A stretch of DNA of 59,327 bases from Aquificota bacterium (GTDB taxonomy: Bacteria > Thermosulfidibacterota > Thermosulfidibacteria > Thermosulfidibacterales > B14-G1). The stretch is taken from NCBI GenBank assembly GCA_015486015.1, contig WFSL01000001.1:1-59327 (forward strand), read 5' to 3'. The notes beneath the pieces are model-generated. The model saw only the letters and a list, made by a program, of their open reading frames with translations. It was not told the DNA's origin and did no database searches. The position numbers and the translations under genes were made by a program. Positions 14,599 through 24,401 of the stretch are shown here, one piece after another. Numbering within the stretch: position 1 is the first letter of the stretch; the number at the start of each line of letters is the position of its first letter.

Positions 14599-15180
14599 CT
14601 ACTTTAAATTCTGCCATCGCTCCAGCAACCTCATTCTCTCATGGAGCTCTAATCGGGGGGTACCATACATTCCAGCCCGCTCCCTCTGGGTAAAGGCTTC
14701 GTACAGCACAAGAGCTGCAGCCACAGAGACGTTCAGGCTCTGCACAAATCCCATCATAGGTATAGTTATGCACTCATGGGCAATCTTTAAGATCTCTGGC
14801 GAGATCCCCTCCTTCTCATTGCCTACTACTATCGCACAAGGCAATGTATAGTCCGCATTCCTAAAATCCTTACCCCCTGGATCTATTGTTGTTACATATA
14901 TCTTGATTTCTCGATTTAATAGTACAGGGATTAACTCAGATGAATCATGATAAATTAATATATCCAACCACTGGGCACTTCCGCCACTCACCCTTTGGGA
15001 AATACCTACCGCACCAGAGGCGTGGATGATGTGAACATACTGGACTCCCACAGCATCGCAACTCCGCAGTATTGCACTGATGTTATGAGGGTCTTTCACA
15101 TTCTCCAATACAACGTGTAAGTCAGGCTGCCTCTTGGCCACAACATCCAGCAGGCGCCCGAGTCTCATCTCAGTGACCAT
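14599..15180 (-). CDS. trmH: TrmH-family tRNA (Gm18) 2'-O-methyltransferase
   Basis: A 193-aa SPOUT-class RNA methyltransferase. All three SpoU motifs are visible: VVLENVKDPHNISAILRSCD (motif 1 with the conserved Asn and Arg), AIVVGNEKEGIS (motif 2) and IPMMGFVQSLNVSVAAALVL (motif 3). These form the trefoil-knot SAM site. The C-terminal LHERMRLLERWQN resembles the TrmH tail. The start at 15180 is chosen over 15201 because GGAGG lies about 10 nt before it and it falls just after the pgeF stop. Substrate (Gm18 of tRNA) is from family knowledge. Confidence 0.85.
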   Translation of the reverse strand: MVTEMRLGRLLDVVAKRQPDLHVVLENVKDPHNISAILRSCDAVGVQYVHIIHASGAVGISQRVSGGSAQWLDILIYHDSSELIPVLLNREIKIYVTTIDPGGKDFRNADYTLPCAIVVGNEKEGISPEILKIAHECITIPMMGFVQSLNVSVAAALVLYEAFTQRERAGMYGTPRLELHERMRLLERWQNLK

Positions 15181-15184
15181 AAGG

Positions 15185-15892
15185 TCATTTCCTCCATGCA
15201 AGGCTTAAAAAACGGGAAGCAGCAGAACCCTCCCTTCTATATGATGGAAACCACTTAGAACAACAGGTGCATATAGGAAAGCGATATATACTTCCACCAA
15301 CCCCATGCTCCTTAAGCAAACGAACAACAAGACCACTTAGAGATAAGAAGCTCTTCCCTTCCCTATCTTCTACTTCCTGCATTACCAGATTAGCAGGCAA
15401 TGCCTTCCTTAGCTCTCCAAGCATATCCTCACCCACCTGATAGCAGCACTTTCCGATCGAAGGACCAAACACTGTATCAATTTCGGAAGGAGCAATATTT
15501 AACGATGTTATAGAATCTAAGGCTTCGCCTAATATACCTCCCTTCAGACCACGCCAACCTACATGCAGGAGAGCTATCATGCCTGGAGTAAAGAACAAGA
15601 GAGGTAGGCAGTCTGCGGTAAGCACTCCAATGCCCAAACGTGGAGTTGTAGCAATGAGGGCATCCCCTTCCTCTCCCAGTATCCCCCGACACCCCTCTGC
15701 CCTTAGGACACGAGCGCCATGGACTTGACGAAGACTCACCACATCAATGAGCCCTAACTTTCGGGACAATGCCTCCACCCGACTCTTCTCACGGTAGTCC
15801 ACGCGTCCTGTACTATGAATAAGACCTACCCCATCCAAATCCCAAAAGATAAACTTCTCACCGTCTATGGTGATCCATTGCCACGAAGCCAT
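15185..15892 (-). CDS. pgeF: Purine nucleoside phosphorylase / laccase-domain protein (PgeF, YfiH family)
   Basis: A 235-aa protein of the multicopper-polyphenol-oxidase-like YfiH family, shown in other bacteria to act as a purine nucleoside phosphorylase or peptidoglycan-editing factor. The Zn site is visible as His in SLRQVHGARV, Cys in GVLTADCLPLLFF and His in IALLHVGWRGLKGG. The ATG at 15892 is preferred over 15922 because GAGAGGTG precedes it; it overlaps the end of folC by 28 nt. The C-terminal C-C pair in FPICTCCSKWFPSYRREG is typical of the family. Confidence 0.9.
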   Translation of the reverse strand: MASWQWITIDGEKFIFWDLDGVGLIHSTGRVDYREKSRVEALSRKLGLIDVVSLRQVHGARVLRAEGCRGILGEEGDALIATTPRLGIGVLTADCLPLLFFTPGMIALLHVGWRGLKGGILGEALDSITSLNIAPSEIDTVFGPSIGKCCYQVGEDMLGELRKALPANLVMQEVEDREGKSFLSLSGLVVRLLKEHGVGGSIYRFPICTCCSKWFPSYRREGSAASRFLSLAWRK

Positions 15893-17097
15893 GTGAACAC
15901 CTCTCTCACCACACCAAAGCAACCAGTAATAACTACAACAGCATTCTCATGCCTGGCCGAATTCACCACGGTAGTCCACTCTTTTCTCCCCTGAATTCTC
16001 TCTATTCCACCGACCATAGCTTCATCCCCCCCAAGGCCCCTACCCCCAAGGTCTAAAGGGAGATGGATAAGCCTCTCAAATCCCCTTCTGAGCAAAGAAA
16101 TCATCTCCCGATAGGGTTTGTCCCGCAGAAGCTGAAAAACAGCCCATAAGGGGCGTTTTGGAAAGCACTTCTTTACCTCGCCTATCAGAAGACTCAATGC
16201 TGAAGGATTGTGAGCTACATCAAACACCAAGGTCACTCCATAACACTCCTCCACCTGGAAACGTCCAGGGAGCCTCGTTCTCCCTATCACAGGTGCCACC
16301 CCCTTCAAGGCCATCCCCAACACCTCCATGGCCCTGAGAGCCATTGCAACATTGATCATCTGGTAGTCTCCTCTCATTCCAGCCACAAGATGTGGCAGCA
16401 CCTTTCTCCCCACATAGCAGAATCCCCCTCCCTCCTCAGGGAGGAAGAAAAAGTCCTTTTGAAGCTCGTGCAATGTGACCCCCCACTCCCTGCTCATCCC
16501 TCTGAAAACCGACAGCCCTGGCAAGGGAAAGGCACCGATAATGAGGGACTTCCCTGGCCTTGCAATATGGAACTTCTCCCAAGCGATAGCCTCAATGGAG
16601 CTTCCCAAGTATAGGGTATGATCCATCCCTACAGAAACCACCAAGGAGACGAGGGGATCCGTCACATTTGTGGCATCCCACCTCCCTCCCATACCCACCT
16701 CCAGAACCGCCAACTCTATACCCATATATTTGAAGAGCTCTAAAACCGATGCAGTGAGGAGTTCAAAGGGGCTGAGATCAATGCCCCAGCGCCGAGAGCA
16801 CTTCCCCAAATCGTTCATCAGTCCTTTTAATTCTTCCAATGAAAATCCCCTTGTCGCCTTCACCCTCTCCTGGAACTGCAAGAGATGAGGTGAAAGGAAG
16901 ACCCCCGTCTCTATCCCTGAGGCTGCCAGCAGCTCATAGAGGTAGCATGCAGTGGAACTCTTTCCATTGGTTCCGCCTATAAGAATGCTGGAAAAGGCGT
17001 TTTGAGGATTGCCCAGTTTCGCAAGAAAAAATTTTATCCTCTCTATTCCTGGCTTTATTACACTATCAGAATACTGGTTAAACTTTAGATTCTCCAA
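15865..17097 (-). CDS. folC: Folylpolyglutamate synthase / dihydrofolate synthase
   Basis: A 410-aa Mur-ligase-fold enzyme that adds glutamate to (dihydro)folates using ATP. P-loop ILIGGTNGKSSTACYL lies near residue 39. FLSPHLLQFQERVK is next, and ELAVLEVGMGGRWDATNVTD is the FolC hallmark. VVSVGMDHTLYLGSS and the C-terminal VFDVAHNPSAL complete the set. First gene of an operon with pgeF, trmH and the DUF4911 gene. Full length for the family. Confidence 0.93.
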   Translation of the reverse strand: MENLKFNQYSDSVIKPGIERIKFFLAKLGNPQNAFSSILIGGTNGKSSTACYLYELLAASGIETGVFLSPHLLQFQERVKATRGFSLEELKGLMNDLGKCSRRWGIDLSPFELLTASVLELFKYMGIELAVLEVGMGGRWDATNVTDPLVSLVVSVGMDHTLYLGSSIEAIAWEKFHIARPGKSLIIGAFPLPGLSVFRGMSREWGVTLHELQKDFFFLPEEGGGFCYVGRKVLPHLVAGMRGDYQMINVAMALRAMEVLGMALKGVAPVIGRTRLPGRFQVEECYGVTLVFDVAHNPSALSLLIGEVKKCFPKRPLWAVFQLLRDKPYREMISLLRRGFERLIHLPLDLGGRGLGGDEAMVGGIERIQGRKEWTTVVNSARHENAVVVITGCFGVVREVFTWLRGNGSP

Positions 17098-17227
17098 TTA
17101 TAACTCCATCTATTAACTTGCGATTTCCCCTTATTGCCTTGCCAACATCCTCTGCTTTCTGTATACTTTGGGAAAATTTTAACAGTTTAGAAGGAAGGCC
17201 TCAATCACTATAAGAAGGAGGAAGTCT

Positions 17228-17323
17228 ATGAATGGGAAAATCCAGATAAAAAAGGCCTTAGGCTGTCACTTTAAAGGGCTGCTCGGGAGGGTCAAGATAG
17301 CCGTTGCAAGCTGGGTGAGGTAA
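17228..17323 (+). CDS. Possible 31-aa small ORF upstream of malic enzyme
   Basis: The ATG at 17228 is preceded by AGAAGGAGGAAGTCT, a strong ribosome-binding site. The frame reads MNGKIQIKKALGCHFKGLLG and eleven more residues to TAA. The start MNGKI resembles the MNGKV start of the malic enzyme 140 bp downstream, so it could also be a decayed duplicate of that leader. Nothing else is recognised in 17098-17464, which must also carry the folC and maeB promoters. Confidence 0.3.
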   Translation: MNGKIQIKKALGCHFKGLLGRVKIAVASWVR

Positions 17324-17464
17324 AGCATGATCCGTTCTTGGTTTGCGTCCCAGTTGTGGTGTGGTGGAAAGATAGCTTAGAGGTGGCTGAGGTGAGAATG
17401 GCAGGCCGTATTGGGCCTTAGCCATTAGCGTAATAATCATATCCTTAGGGAGGAGGTACAACTT

Positions 17465-19732
17465 ATGAATGGCAAAGTTCGTAAGGAAGAGATCCTTGAG
17501 TACCACATGAAAGGGCGTCCAGGGAAGTTGGAAATAGTGACCAAACCCTGCGTTACACAGAGAGATCTCACAATCGCCTATACACCTGGTGTAGCTTTGC
17601 CCTGCTTGGAAATAGCAGAGGATCCAGAAAAGGCCTATCTCTATACCATAAAAGGCAATTGCGTGGCGGTGGTTAGCAATGGGACGGCGGTATTGGGGTT
17701 AGGGAATATTGGTGCATTGGCAGGCAAGCCCGTAATGGAAGGTAAAGCACTGCTGTTCAAGAATTTTGCCGATATCGACGCTATAGACATAAACATAGAT
17801 ACCGAAGACCCCGACGACATAATAAAGGTGGTAAAACTTCTGGAGCCAAACTTTGGGGGAGTGAACTTAGAAGATATAAAGGCACCTGAGTGTTTCTACA
17901 TTGAGGAAGAGCTAAAAAAGATAATGCATATTCCAGTTTTCCATGATGATCAGCATGGAACAGCGGTTATCGTGGCAGCGGGCATAATAAATGCGTTACA
18001 CTTGGTGGGCAAGAAAATAGAAGATGTAAAGTTTGTTTTTAATGGAGCAGGTGCTGCTGGTATAGCCGTGGCAAGCATGATGAAGTCCCTGGGGGCGAAA
18101 AACATCATCATGTGTGATAGCAAAGGCGTCATTTACAAGGGCAGAAAAGAGAGGATGAATCCTTACAAAGAGAGGTTTGCCGTAGACACTAACCTAAGGA
18201 CACTTGCAGAGGCTATGGTAGGGGCTGATATCTTCATTGGCGTTTCCGTGAAGGGAGCTGTGACCAAGGAGATGGTAAAGTCTATGGCCTCTAAACCCAT
18301 CATCTTTGCTATGGCCAATCCTGACCCAGAAATTACACCGGAAGAAGTAGCGGAGGTGAGGGACGATGTTATCATGGCTACTGGCAGATCGGACTATCCC
18401 AACCAGGTAAATAACCTGTTGGGATTTCCCCACATCTTTAGGGGTGCCTTAGATGTGAGAGCAACTGCGATAAACGAAGAGATGAAGAAGGCCGCAGCCC
18501 AGGCATTAGCGGGCCTGGCCAGGGAGGAAGTACCCGAATCGGTATTGAGGGCTTATAACAGGGAGAAGATGGAATTTGGGAAAGAGTATATACTCCCCAC
18601 ACCGGTAGATCCCAGGGTACCTCTTTGGGTTGCCCCTGCTGTGGCCAAGGCAGCCATAGAAACTGGGGTGGCTCAGGTAAAGATTGAAGACTTCGAAAAA
18701 TATAAGGAGGACTTAGAAGCCCGACTCCGTGGTAAGATGGGAGAAGTTGTCAGGGCCTTCATAAACAGGGCAAAGAAGAGCCCCAAGAGGATAGTCTTTC
18801 CAGAGGGTACAGATGCCAACATCCTGAAGGCCTCTCAGCTAATCCTGGACGAGAAGATCGGTACCCCTATCCTTATTGGCAGGGAATCAGATATCAGGAT
18901 AAAGATGAAGGAGCTCCGCTTAGACCTAAAAGGCGCTGTCATAGTAGACCCGTTCAAGTTTGAAAAAGCCGAAGAGTATGCCCAGCGCCTTTATACAATG
19001 AGAAGGAGAAAGGGAGTGACCCTGGCAGAGGCTACCCGCCTCATCCTCAGGGGCCCCAATACCCTTGGGGCCATGATGCTCGAGATGGGAGATGCAGATG
19101 TATTTATAGGGGGCCAGGATCAACACTACTCCACAGTGCTCTCATACATCTTGAAAATACTGAAAACCAAAAAGGGTATTTCCAAGGCGTCAGGCGTTTA
19201 CATCCTGATATTTAAAGATGATATCATGTTCTTTGCAGATACCACAGTAAATATAGAACCCACCGCTGAAGATTTGGCAGAGGTGGCCATTTGTACTGCA
19301 GAGACGGCCCGCAAGTTTGGGATAGAACCCAGGGTGGCTATGCTCTCTTACTCCAACTTTGGATCTGTGCACCACCCCACTGCCGAAAAGGTGAAGCGTG
19401 CTGTGGAGATAGTGAAAGAGAGGGAACCCTTCCTTGTTATTGATGGTGAGATGCAGGCAGACACCGCAGTGGTCCCAGAGATCTTGAGGGGAACCTACCC
19501 ATTCTCCAGCTTGAAAGAGAAGGCAAACGTCTTGGTCTTCCCCAATTTAGACGCAGGGAACATCGCTTACAAACTTCTCCATAGACTTGGTGGGGCAAAG
19601 GTAATAGGGCCTATCCTTCAGGGCCTCAGCAAATCCGCCCATGTGCTTCAGAGGGGGGCAACTGCCGAGGAGATATTCAATCTGGCCGCCGTCGGGGCAG
19701 TGGAGGCACAAGAGATGGAAGAGACTGGATAA
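17465..19732 (+). CDS. maeB: NADP-type malic enzyme with phosphotransacetylase-like domain
   Basis: A 755-aa MaeB-type enzyme converting malate to pyruvate and CO2 with NAD(P). The N-terminal malic enzyme domain includes [39 protein letters not shown] (metal and substrate site) and the Rossmann motif [17 protein letters not shown]. The phosphotransacetylase-like C-terminal domain from about residue 430 begins [18 protein letters not shown] and usually senses acetyl-CoA rather than catalysing. GGGAGGAGG lies before the ATG at 17465. The stop is 25 bp before gltX, so the two may be co-transcribed. Confidence 0.95.
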   Translation: MNGKVRKEEILEYHMKGRPGKLEIVTKPCVTQRDLTIAYTPGVALPCLEIAEDPEKAYLYTIKGNCVAVVSNGTAVLGLGNIGALAGKPVMEGKALLFKNFADIDAIDINIDTEDPDDIIKVVKLLEPNFGGVNLEDIKAPECFYIEEELKKIMHIPVFHDDQHGTAVIVAAGIINALHLVGKKIEDVKFVFNGAGAAGIAVASMMKSLGAKNIIMCDSKGVIYKGRKERMNPYKERFAVDTNLRTLAEAMVGADIFIGVSVKGAVTKEMVKSMASKPIIFAMANPDPEITPEEVAEVRDDVIMATGRSDYPNQVNNLLGFPHIFRGALDVRATAINEEMKKAAAQALAGLAREEVPESVLRAYNREKMEFGKEYILPTPVDPRVPLWVAPAVAKAAIETGVAQVKIEDFEKYKEDLEARLRGKMGEVVRAFINRAKKSPKRIVFPEGTDANILKASQLILDEKIGTPILIGRESDIRIKMKELRLDLKGAVIVDPFKFEKAEEYAQRLYTMRRRKGVTLAEATRLILRGPNTLGAMMLEMGDADVFIGGQDQHYSTVLSYILKILKTKKGISKASGVYILIFKDDIMFFADTTVNIEPTAEDLAEVAICTAETARKFGIEPRVAMLSYSNFGSVHHPTAEKVKRAVEIVKEREPFLVIDGEMQADTAVVPEILRGTYPFSSLKEKANVLVFPNLDAGNIAYKLLHRLGGAKVIGPILQGLSKSAHVLQRGATAEEIFNLAAVGAVEAQEMEETG

Positions 19733-19757
19733 ACTCCATACTTGCGCCGAACCACTG

Positions 19758-21179
19758 ATGAACAGAACGATAAGGGTGCGTTTTGCCCCCAGCCCTACAG
19801 GTTATCTTCACCTGGGAGGGGCAAGGACGGCTATTTTTAATTGGCTCTTTGCTCGGCACCACAGGGGGAGCTTTATCCTTAGGATAGAGGACACAGACAA
19901 GAGCCGCTCCACAGAAGAGTCTATTAGAGAGATTACAGAGTCACTGAGGTGGTTAGGATTGGATTGGGATGAAGGCCCCTATCGTCAAACGGATAGGATG
20001 GAGATCTACAGGAGAGAAGCCCAAAGGCTCCTTGATGAAAAGAAGGCCTATTACTGTTATTGTACCCCAGAAGAGTTAGAGGAGAGGCGTAAAAGGGCCT
20101 TAGAAGAGGGACGAATGCCAAAGTACGATGGACGGTGTAGGGACAGAACGGAGCCCAGGAAAGGGGTGAAACCTGTAATACGTCTCAAGGTGGATCAGGA
20201 GGGGGAAACGGTTGTTCAAGATGTGATCAAGGGAGAGGTGGTCTATCCGAATGCACAATTGGACGATTTTATCTTGGTACGCTCTGATGGGACCCCCACA
20301 TACAATTTTGCAGTAGTAGTGGATGACACTCTCATGGAAATCTCTCATGTGATCCGAGGAGACGATCATCTCAACAATACCCCAAAGCAGATCCAGCTTT
20401 ATAGGGCCTTTGGCTACAAGCCACCTGTATTCGCCCATGTCCCCATGATACTGGGTCCAGACAGGGCAAGATTGAGCAAACGCCATGGGGCCACATCTGT
20501 CCTGGCCTATAGAGAAGAGGGATACCTGCCAGAGGCCCTCCTCAACTTTTTGGTGAGACTGGGTTGGTCCCATGGGGACCAAGAGATATTCTCTAAGGAA
20601 GAATTAATTCAGTATTTCTCACTGGAACATGTGGGTAAGTCCCCGGCAGTTTACAACCCAGAAAAGCTCTTATGGCTCAACGCTCACTATATCAGCACTG
20701 GGGATACTCGGCGCCTGTCCCATCTCTTGGTCCCCTTCCTAATAGAGGGGGGACTGATCCCAAAGGGAAAGATTCCTGACATGGATTGGCTCTGCCGAGT
20801 AGTAGAAACCCTGAAAGAAAGGGCAAAGACCCTTAAAGAGATGGCCCAGATGGCCGCTTTCTACTTCAAAGCACCCACGGAATACGACCCCAAGGGCACA
20901 GAGAGGTTCCTTACACCTGAGGTACTCCCCTACTTCCAAAGTCTGGTGTGCAAATTGGAGGCCATGGGCCACTTTGAGGAGGAAGAAGTGAAAGCTGCAT
21001 TTGAAGCGGTAATGAGGAAGCACTCCATAAAGCTCAAACACCTGGCCCAACCTTGTAGAGTAGCCCTCACAGGAAAGACGGTGAGCCCTGGGATCTTTGA
21101 GGTCATAACTGTACTGGGCAGAAGGGAAACCATCGAGCGCCTTAAAAGGGCTATTAACTTCATCCGCGCCCGCCTATGA
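19758..21179 (+). CDS. gltX: Glutamyl-tRNA synthetase
   Basis: A 473-aa class I aminoacyl-tRNA synthetase. The HIGH-type motif is in [19 protein letters not shown], and the KMSKS-type motif is [11 protein letters not shown] near residue 240. The Cys pair [14 protein letters not shown] with a later Cys in YDGRCR fits the Zn-binding GluRS form. The C-terminal anticodon-binding domain ends [11 protein letters not shown]. An upstream open frame overlaps maeB; the ATG at 19758 gives the canonical [15 protein letters not shown] start. Confidence 0.95.
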   Translation: MNRTIRVRFAPSPTGYLHLGGARTAIFNWLFARHHRGSFILRIEDTDKSRSTEESIREITESLRWLGLDWDEGPYRQTDRMEIYRREAQRLLDEKKAYYCYCTPEELEERRKRALEEGRMPKYDGRCRDRTEPRKGVKPVIRLKVDQEGETVVQDVIKGEVVYPNAQLDDFILVRSDGTPTYNFAVVVDDTLMEISHVIRGDDHLNNTPKQIQLYRAFGYKPPVFAHVPMILGPDRARLSKRHGATSVLAYREEGYLPEALLNFLVRLGWSHGDQEIFSKEELIQYFSLEHVGKSPAVYNPEKLLWLNAHYISTGDTRRLSHLLVPFLIEGGLIPKGKIPDMDWLCRVVETLKERAKTLKEMAQMAAFYFKAPTEYDPKGTERFLTPEVLPYFQSLVCKLEAMGHFEEEEVKAAFEAVMRKHSIKLKHLAQPCRVALTGKTVSPGIFEVITVLGRRETIERLKRAINFIRARL

Positions 21180-21202
21180 TGCCCTTCGCCCATTGAAGAG
21201 AG

Positions 21203-21230
21203 TTGACAAAGGGGAATTCCGGCCTATCTT
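21203..21230 (+). promoter_or_regulatory. Sigma70-type promoter
   Basis: TTGACA at 21203-21208, 16-nt spacer, TATCTT at 21225-21230, 40 bp before the small Cys-rich gene. Confidence 0.5.
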
Positions 21231-21270
21231 TCAATTTCTGCGAGGAAATTGGATAAGGGGAGATGGGAAC

Positions 21271-21453
21271 ATGGAGAAGAAGATACACAAAAAAGGGGAG
21301 ATAAGAGAGCTCCCTTGTTGGGGATGCCCATTCATGGCGGGGATAAAGGGGGACAGGATCCTTTGTCTCAATCCCCAGGTGACCGGGATGGAAGGGGTAC
21401 CGGTACCTATCGCCCCTGATCACAAGCCCAAGTGTTTATATGATAAGAATTAA
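21271..21453 (+). CDS. Small cysteine-containing protein of unknown function
   Basis: A 60-aa protein. Cysteines are spaced C-x2-C (LPCWGCPF), then single Cys in ILCLNPQV and in KPKCLYDKN, a possible four-Cys metal or Fe-S site. AAGGGGAG lies 8 nt before the ATG, and a promoter is visible 40 bp upstream, so it is probably real. Its end overlaps the end of the convergent kinase-like gene by four bases. No family recognised. Confidence 0.55.
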   Translation: MEKKIHKKGEIRELPCWGCPFMAGIKGDRILCLNPQVTGMEGVPVPIAPDHKPKCLYDKN

Positions 21454-22328
21454 GCCTTGCTAAAAATCCTCTCCATAAGCCACTCCTCATGAAGCTCCAC
21501 TGTAAAGTTCCACTCCGCCTCCCCCTTTCTCATGTGTTTCAGGGCCCTTATCAGTCTCTTAATACGGAGCAAAAAGGTAAAGAACTCTAAGTCGGAAGGG
21601 GTAAAGCCCGAGGATGTCAGATAGCTATCCACATCCCCTTGCGTTTCGGGAAAGTGATAGAGGAGGGCAGCCACATCCATCAGAGGATGGGAAAACCTTG
21701 CCCTATCTAAGTCCATTAGGACAGGGACATTGCCTCTGGCTCCGAGATTGGACTTGGCCAGATCCGCGTGGATCAAGCTGTAAGCCTTCAGGGGGCTCAA
21801 GAGCTTGCTGGTCTCCTCCAGCCAAGTGAGGTAAGGCCTTACATCTACCCTCCTCCATTTAGACCATCGATCCAACCTGGACTTTACCTTTACCATCTCT
21901 GCCCCCAACCAATTCCCCTTTCTCCCCCACAGGGGATCACCCCAACGATCGCGGGTGATGGCGTGGAGATGGGCAAGCTCTTTTAGTAATGCCTTTCCAG
22001 ATCCCTTCCAAGGACTCACCCACTCCTCTAAGGAGAGGCCTATCACACCACCCATCCACAACCGAGGATCCGTCCAGAAACCATAAATACGAGGCATGGA
22101 GACCCCAGCCTCTTTGCAAAGGCCGTAAATCTTTCTTGTCCTGGCCAAGGTCAAGGGATCCTTATACAGACGAAGCACCCCCCTGTCCCTCTCCCCTTCT
22201 AACAGGAAGACCAGCCCCTTTTTCCCCTTAGCCATGGGCACAATATCCCGTACGATACCCAAAGGGGAGATAGTCCTACCCAGAAACACCTCTTTTAAAG
22301 AAGGCACCCAAGTCCAACGATCCCTCAT
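21450..22328 (-). CDS. Aminoglycoside-phosphotransferase/LPS-kinase-like protein
   Basis: A 292-aa protein with the APH/choline-kinase catalytic core. YSLIHADLAKSNLGAR gives the catalytic loop (H-x-D-x4-N), and PVLMDLDRARFSHPLMDVAA gives the metal-binding D of the DxD segment. Last gene of an operon with two glycosyltransferases, its start overlapping the preceding gene by 4 nt. Context favours phosphorylation of a lipopolysaccharide-core or other cell-surface sugar, not antibiotic resistance. Confidence 0.75.
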   Translation of the reverse strand: MRDRWTWVPSLKEVFLGRTISPLGIVRDIVPMAKGKKGLVFLLEGERDRGVLRLYKDPLTLARTRKIYGLCKEAGVSMPRIYGFWTDPRLWMGGVIGLSLEEWVSPWKGSGKALLKELAHLHAITRDRWGDPLWGRKGNWLGAEMVKVKSRLDRWSKWRRVDVRPYLTWLEETSKLLSPLKAYSLIHADLAKSNLGARGNVPVLMDLDRARFSHPLMDVAALLYHFPETQGDVDSYLTSSGFTPSDLEFFTFLLRIKRLIRALKHMRKGEAEWNFTVELHEEWLMERIFSKA

Positions 22329-23431
22329 GCCCCCTCCAAAAGCCCCTTGTAGTATTCCTCCATAATGAGGGCCCGATGCCCATGGGTAAAGCGTTTCTCC
22401 ACCAAGGCCCTTCCCTTCATCCCCATCTCTCTCATTGCCATTTCACTGTTTAAGAGGGACTTAATAGCCTGAGCCAAGGCATGGGCATCATTGGGAGGCA
22501 CCAAGAGCCCCGTCTCGTGAGGAATCACCACCTCGGGGGCACCCGCCACATCAGATGCTACTACAGGCCTTGCACAGGCCATGGACTCCCTGAAAACCCC
22601 TGGCAAACCTTCCCCTTCTGTAGAGGGTGCCACCAGAAAGTGGGATGCCCCCATTATTACCTCCACGTCACCCCGATAACCCAAGAAGAAAAACCGATCT
22701 CCAATCCCCATTCTATGAACCTGACTCCTGAAGGCCTTATAGGTACTTCCCCGGGTCTTCCCTGCCAGCAATACGCGAAGCTTAGGATATCCATGGGTAA
22801 GCTGGGCCACCGCCTGGGCCAGAATATTATGCCCCTTCCATGGCCTGAACTGGGCCACCATGGCCACATAGTCCAAGGAGGGATCCAGACCGAGACTCCT
22901 GCAAGCCTCCTCCCTCCTCATGGGAATAAAACGCCCTACATCCACACCACCGTAGATCACCCTGATCTTCTGAGCAGGCACACCAGAGGCCATCAAGACA
23001 TCCTTCACGTGCGCAGATACAGCCACAATACCCCTGGTCCACGGCATAAGGTACTTCCACCTGTTCCAGAAGGAGAGAGAGAAGCTCACCCCCCGATTGG
23101 CTACCACTACTGGGGGTTTTTGCATGCCACATACGGCCAAGAGACTCAAAGTATGGGACAACCCCTTATGCGCATGGACCACCTCTATCCTCTTCTCCCT
23201 CATGAAGCCCCTGAGCATCGCTACAGAGGCCATATCTACGTTACCCCTCATAGGCAAAGGGAAGAACGGGACCCCAATACCTTTACATCTCTCCTGTGCA
23301 CTCCCACCAGGTCTTGCGGCAAACCACACCTCGTGTCCCCTTTCCCTCAGCCCCTTAGCCAGCTCTAAGGCTTGCAAGCCACCACCGGAGTCGCAATTGC
23401 TACGAGAGATGATCTGCAGTATCTTAAGCAT
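22325..23431 (-). CDS. GT4-family glycosyltransferase
   Basis: A 368-aa GT-B-fold glycosyltransferase. The N-terminal acceptor domain has SRSNCDSGGGLQALELAKGL. The nucleotide-sugar-binding half has VAMVAQFRPWKGHNILAQAV and the E-x7-E segment EGEGLPGVFRESMACARPVV. Likely transfers a sugar from an NDP-sugar during LPS core or glycan assembly at the cytoplasmic face. Overlaps both operon neighbours by a few bases. Confidence 0.88.
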   Translation of the reverse strand: MLKILQIISRSNCDSGGGLQALELAKGLRERGHEVWFAARPGGSAQERCKGIGVPFFPLPMRGNVDMASVAMLRGFMREKRIEVVHAHKGLSHTLSLLAVCGMQKPPVVVANRGVSFSLSFWNRWKYLMPWTRGIVAVSAHVKDVLMASGVPAQKIRVIYGGVDVGRFIPMRREEACRSLGLDPSLDYVAMVAQFRPWKGHNILAQAVAQLTHGYPKLRVLLAGKTRGSTYKAFRSQVHRMGIGDRFFFLGYRGDVEVIMGASHFLVAPSTEGEGLPGVFRESMACARPVVASDVAGAPEVVIPHETGLLVPPNDAHALAQAIKSLLNSEMAMREMGMKGRALVEKRFTHGHRALIMEEYYKGLLEGA

Positions 23432-24401
23432 GCTCCACCACCCTAAGGAACCTCCTTAGACGGGCCCCTGGGGAGAATAGCCTTCCCCTCCTTGCATTAA
23501 GGAGACCTGTCCAACGCCGAAGCGCAGGGGAAGATCCATACCGACATAAGGTATCCTCCAGTCCCGTATCCAGTGGGAGGTTCCAGTCCCCCAGCAGATA
23601 GGGGACACCTCCTTGAGGCACCGCTAAGACCACCAACCCAGAGGCCATGGCTTCCAGCACCGTCCTGGCTGTGGCCTCCGAACCCACTGAGAGATAGATT
23701 AGGGCGTGATGACGCCTCAGGAGTGCAGGATAATCCCCATCATCCAATCTGTAAGGTACCCAATCACAATCCTTATGAACGCCCAGGGTCTGGGCCAGTG
23801 CCTTCACCCTCCCAAGAGCCTTCCCTCCCCCCTTGAAGGTGACAGAGACATGCATAGGTAGTCTGGAGACAGCCTCTAAGAGCCTTTCCTGTCCCCTGCC
23901 AGGTTTCATCCTTGAGACCATCACCACCGAAAAGGGGGGCCTCGCCCCTCCAGGATGGAACAGCGAGGTGTCTACCTCCCCAGGAAGCCAATGGGCCCCT
24001 TCAATGGGATAAGGTGCAAAGACCCCAGCAGTAAAAGCAAACAGGACCCGTTCCCAGGGGCGTCCCCTTGGGGGATCAGATTTATACCAGAGGCGGTAGA
24101 CTGGCTTCACAAGCCCCCACATAAGGGCGGACCACCAATGGTCTTGGGAGCGGGAGACAATGATGACCCATGCCTCCCTACCGTGCCTCAAGAGCGACAA
24201 AAGTGAGAGGTCATAGACCTCCAACCCTGCCTCCTTAGCCTTTCGTGCCAAGGATCCTCCCTTGCACAGGAGGACCACCCTCCTTCCAGTCCCCTTCAGG
24301 GAGCAAGCCAGTGAGAGGGTGGGGGATGAAGCCCCAGTGAGTTTTGATGATGGAATGGTGAACAGATAGGACCTACCCTCGTCCTCATGGACTTCAGTCA
24401 A
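23424..24401 (-). CDS. Glycosyltransferase, GT4-like
   Basis: A 325-aa protein of GT-B type with an unusually short N-terminal domain. FSVVMVSRMKPGRGQERLLE marks the donor-domain start, and LSVGSEATARTVLEAMASGL has the E-x7-E equivalent near residue 243. GCGxSxxG-like acceptor motifs are replaced by SSKLTGASSPTLSLACSL. Co-transcribed with glnE upstream (8-bp overlap) and the second glycosyltransferase downstream. Substrate unknown, probably surface polysaccharide. Confidence 0.75.
   Translation of the reverse strand: MTEVHEDEGRSYLFTIPSSKLTGASSPTLSLACSLKGTGRRVVLLCKGGSLARKAKEAGLEVYDLSLLSLLRHGREAWVIIVSRSQDHWWSALMWGLVKPVYRLWYKSDPPRGRPWERVLFAFTAGVFAPYPIEGAHWLPGEVDTSLFHPGGARPPFSVVMVSRMKPGRGQERLLEAVSRLPMHVSVTFKGGGKALGRVKALAQTLGVHKDCDWVPYRLDDGDYPALLRRHHALIYLSVGSEATARTVLEAMASGLVVLAVPQGGVPYLLGDWNLPLDTGLEDTLCRYGSSPALRRWTGLLNARRGRLFSPGARLRRFLRVVEHA

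Noticed and set aside
22481-23368. 295-aa plus-strand open frame
   Set aside because: It is the antisense of a well-supported glycosyltransferase gene and its Pro/His-rich composition matches no known protein.
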